From the NCBI GenBank assembly GCA_936450465.1, contig OW388303.1, positions 8,897,021-8,961,020 of the forward strand: a DNA stretch of 64,000 nt. The letters run 5' to 3'. The notes beneath the pieces were generated by a model that was not told where the DNA came from, ran no database searches, and was given only the letters and a program-made list of their open reading frames with translations. Position numbers and translations under genes: made by a program. Below are positions 61,579 through 64,000 of this stretch, one piece after another; positions within the stretch are counted from its first letter, which is position 1, and every line of letters begins with the position of its first letter. Source of the DNA: Gibbula magus (lineage: Eukaryota; Mollusca; Gastropoda; Trochida; Trochidae).

Positions 61579-64000
61579 TTATCGTTCAAGCTGGTAGTCT
61601 CCCTGTGACTAGATACATAGTGTAGTCAACATGGTTGGTAGTAATAATTTTGTTCACAAGGCTGGTAAATGATGAATGTGCGATAGGCGACCAATTCCTC
61701 TGGCAGAAATTCTTGAATTGTGCTGACAAATGATTTCCCACCTCCTCGCATTTGTATATCATATTGTTAAACTTTATTATTATTAAGAATTTTTATCATT
61801 TTATACTGATTGAAAGTGCGTTTTCAGGAATTCGTTATTATTCGGCTAGTATTAATGTAATGCAAATAATATTGCAAAATCGTTAACTGAAATCTATACA
61901 TCTTTTACACATCACACTATTTAAGATGTACAAAATTATTACAAAATGCATCGGTTGTCACTGAAACAATTTACCCGTGTGTATATATCATATATTGTCA
62001 AGTGAACAATCAACAAGTGCTAAAAGAAGCCAAAGGAAGTTTACCATTTATCAAGATCCTGCCATTGTTAAATCTGTAAAATTGAAACATTTGTGAACAA
62101 ATATTGTCCAACATTCTAAGCACGCCTCTTCTACCCTATAATTTACAATCCATCCAACGACGCTTCCCTCATTTAAGGTTTAATTTGTCATTATGGATTT
62201 GTCATTTGCCCTCCATAGGTTAACATGCACGTCTTGATTGCATCAACCTTTTTTCTAATATCTGAATTATTCAAAGAAAATAGATTTACAGTCAGAAGGC
62301 TATTCAGTTGGCAGCTCATCACGTCTCTTAGTGCATTGTGAAAATGTAACGATTTATAGGGACCTGAATGATTATAAGATGTACACATAATGTAGATATC
62401 GCTAAACTAGACATTCAATAGAAAATGGTCTATCCTATTTCACCAAATCTTTACTTAAATCCATCCATTGTGCATTCACTATTGGAATTTGATATTATCC
62501 AGGGAAGGCGCTTATTGAAGAGTAACACTTTAATGTAATCAGTATAAATAAACAACACATGAAATTCAATCAGGGTATTTTGGTGGAAAATAAATTCGAG
62601 AGGAGACCTGTTTACACATATGTTATTAATACATGGTTACATTACAGGACATTGGACGCATATTTTGATTACTTAATATTTGTCAATTTGTTAAAAACCA
62701 GCACTCAGTGGAAAGTTATGGTATCACGTATCAAGGTGACGTGCTGTGTGAAGTTGAGGTATCATGTCACACGGGTCCCTCTGTCATATAGGCGAGCAGA
62801 GAAATTGTTTTAAGGATGTGTTAACCATTCATATCATGAAATCGGTAAAGTATTGATTAGGTAATGATCAATTATTACTGTTTAGAGGGCATGGCAGGTC
62901 TGTTGATTTGCCGAATGACCATTGAATTGCCGAGCGGCATGATATGCTGGATAGCATGGTCAGATTTAATAAACTTGACAAAATATTTAGGTATATCTGC
63001 AAATATTGAAATTATGAATAGTTATCCATTTATTCATTGAAATACTGATAAAATATCCCTAAATATACTTCAGCTTGTGCCTTATCAAGACATGGGGAGA
63101 CGTGATGATAGGCTGACTACACAGTACTTTGTGACTACAGAGCACAGGATGCAGTAGAGTCATCGGGTCCTGCATGGTGTTCAAGGATAAGTAATATCAG
63201 TCATTTGTTCCATAAAATCAGATATTATCTGTTCATTATAAGTAAAACAGTATGAAATTGCTAGTAGTTCATGGTTATTAGAGAACTCACTAAATGTTAA
63301 TGTGTCATACAGAACACCACACAGCCGGAAACAGATCTAGAATCTGCATGTTTATATCTCGTCTCCCCATTTATTTTGATATGAATAAACCCGCCAGTCT
63401 GTTGCTTGGTATGCATTACCCATATGTACAAAATGTTTGTTGTCATAGTAAATAGTAAATTTTATTTTTGATCGAACGAAGTAAATTATAACATAATGAC
63501 AAAACTGACACTTAAGTTTTATGTTCTGGAGTCCCAAATGTATTTCCAGATATGAAATACTGTACTTGAGCACTATAAATTCTATATTAGCCATGCCGTG
63601 ACATGAAATGAAGTTATCAGGAATGGTTTTGTTAATAATGAAGGAGATATTGAGAAATCGATAGTGTTTAGAAGCTCTGTGAAATGTAGCCTGCTTTGTG
63701 TGTCACTGAAGAGAGATTTATTAGTGGTTCATACTCAAAAACTTTAAGAGGGAGGACAGCGTAAAAATGCGGTATCAATTTCCCTGTCGTTATAGTCTGT
63801 GTTGCCAGCAACATTGAAGACTGTAATAACATGTTCTCAACATAATTCATAGTATTTGGAGCTCAATTCTAAAAATACTAAACAGTCTGCAGTAAATTGA
63901 AAACCTGAACGATTTGGTGGGAAAATTGTCTAATGTACAAACTTATAAAGCAAGTGAGAATCCGGGAAACATTACGATGTCAAATGATTTTTAAACGCTG

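Larger units (their letters stand above)
59985..63960. repeat. Paralogous segment, copy B (collinear with 41780-45080)
   Basis: Matching blocks are listed under copy A. Minus-strand open stretches here are slightly longer than in A: 60767-60558 (TESGPAGIFHFVFF), 62388-62191 (NSLLTVNLFSLNNSDIRKK) and 63850-63668 (VFEYEPLINLSSVTHKAG). None joins to another in frame, and no splice-consistent gene could be built with confidence. The segment runs into the window end, so its right limit is unknown. A truncated SINE (61269-61376) inserted after the duplication. Confidence 0.75.

Overview
The window looks like non-coding, transposon-rich animal DNA. It is AT-rich, has no operons, and no intact host protein-coding gene could be recognised. 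tRNA-derived SINEs ending in a GCGGCGTTAAAC...AACTCACC tail, an APE-type LINE remnant, a Tc1 transposon and a hairpin/GTCC-microsatellite element point to a lophotrochozoan, most likely a mollusc (possibly a gastropod). That assignment rests on remembered repeat style, not on a search.

Layout. 1-1424 is unremarkable flank. About 1425-31233 (47% of the window) is one uninterrupted satellite array: about 159 head-to-tail copies of a 187-bp monomer, all in one orientation. It has linked monomer subtypes and nested higher-order repeats (periods of 3, 5, 8, 10 and 11 monomers). A badly decayed partial monomer lies just outside each edge. 31.4-45.1 kb is low-copy AT-rich DNA holding a 5'-truncated, multiply broken LINE (33.5-36.8 kb, minus strand), a snapback element with a hammerhead-like core, and an A/C-skewed LTR-like block. 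45.8-46.6 kb is a hairpin-headed element with a ~170-bp tandem repeat. A single-unit copy of it lies inverted at 59.6-59.9 kb.

47.9-57.4 kb is a dense cluster of mobile DNA: a complete Tc1-type transposon with an open 340-aa transposase, 29-bp perfect terminal repeats and TA duplications; a TTAA-flanked element carrying an apparent first exon of a P2X7-ballast-like protein and a nested 121-bp snapback MITE with a 9-bp target duplication; a 2.46-kb foldback element with ~500-bp inverted arms inserted in a SINE with a 5-bp duplication; a minisatellite; and SINE copies with perfect 12-13-bp duplications.

Beneath the transposons is an older pattern. 41.8-45.1 kb and 60.0-64.0 kb are collinear paralogues (offset 18.2 to 18.9 kb), and further blocks repeat at 31.85/59.1 kb, 39.07/47.2 kb and 42.2/52.5/57.7/60.65 kb. 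Several of these keep similar minus-strand amino-acid strings, so they may be relics of a tandemly duplicated gene or an unrecognised old repeat.

The only gene that looks functional is the Tc1 transposase. The rest is selfish or decayed DNA. The most unusual observations are the hierarchical satellite, the CAC-ended foldback element with a 5-bp duplication, and the conserved minus-strand strings in the duplicated blocks.
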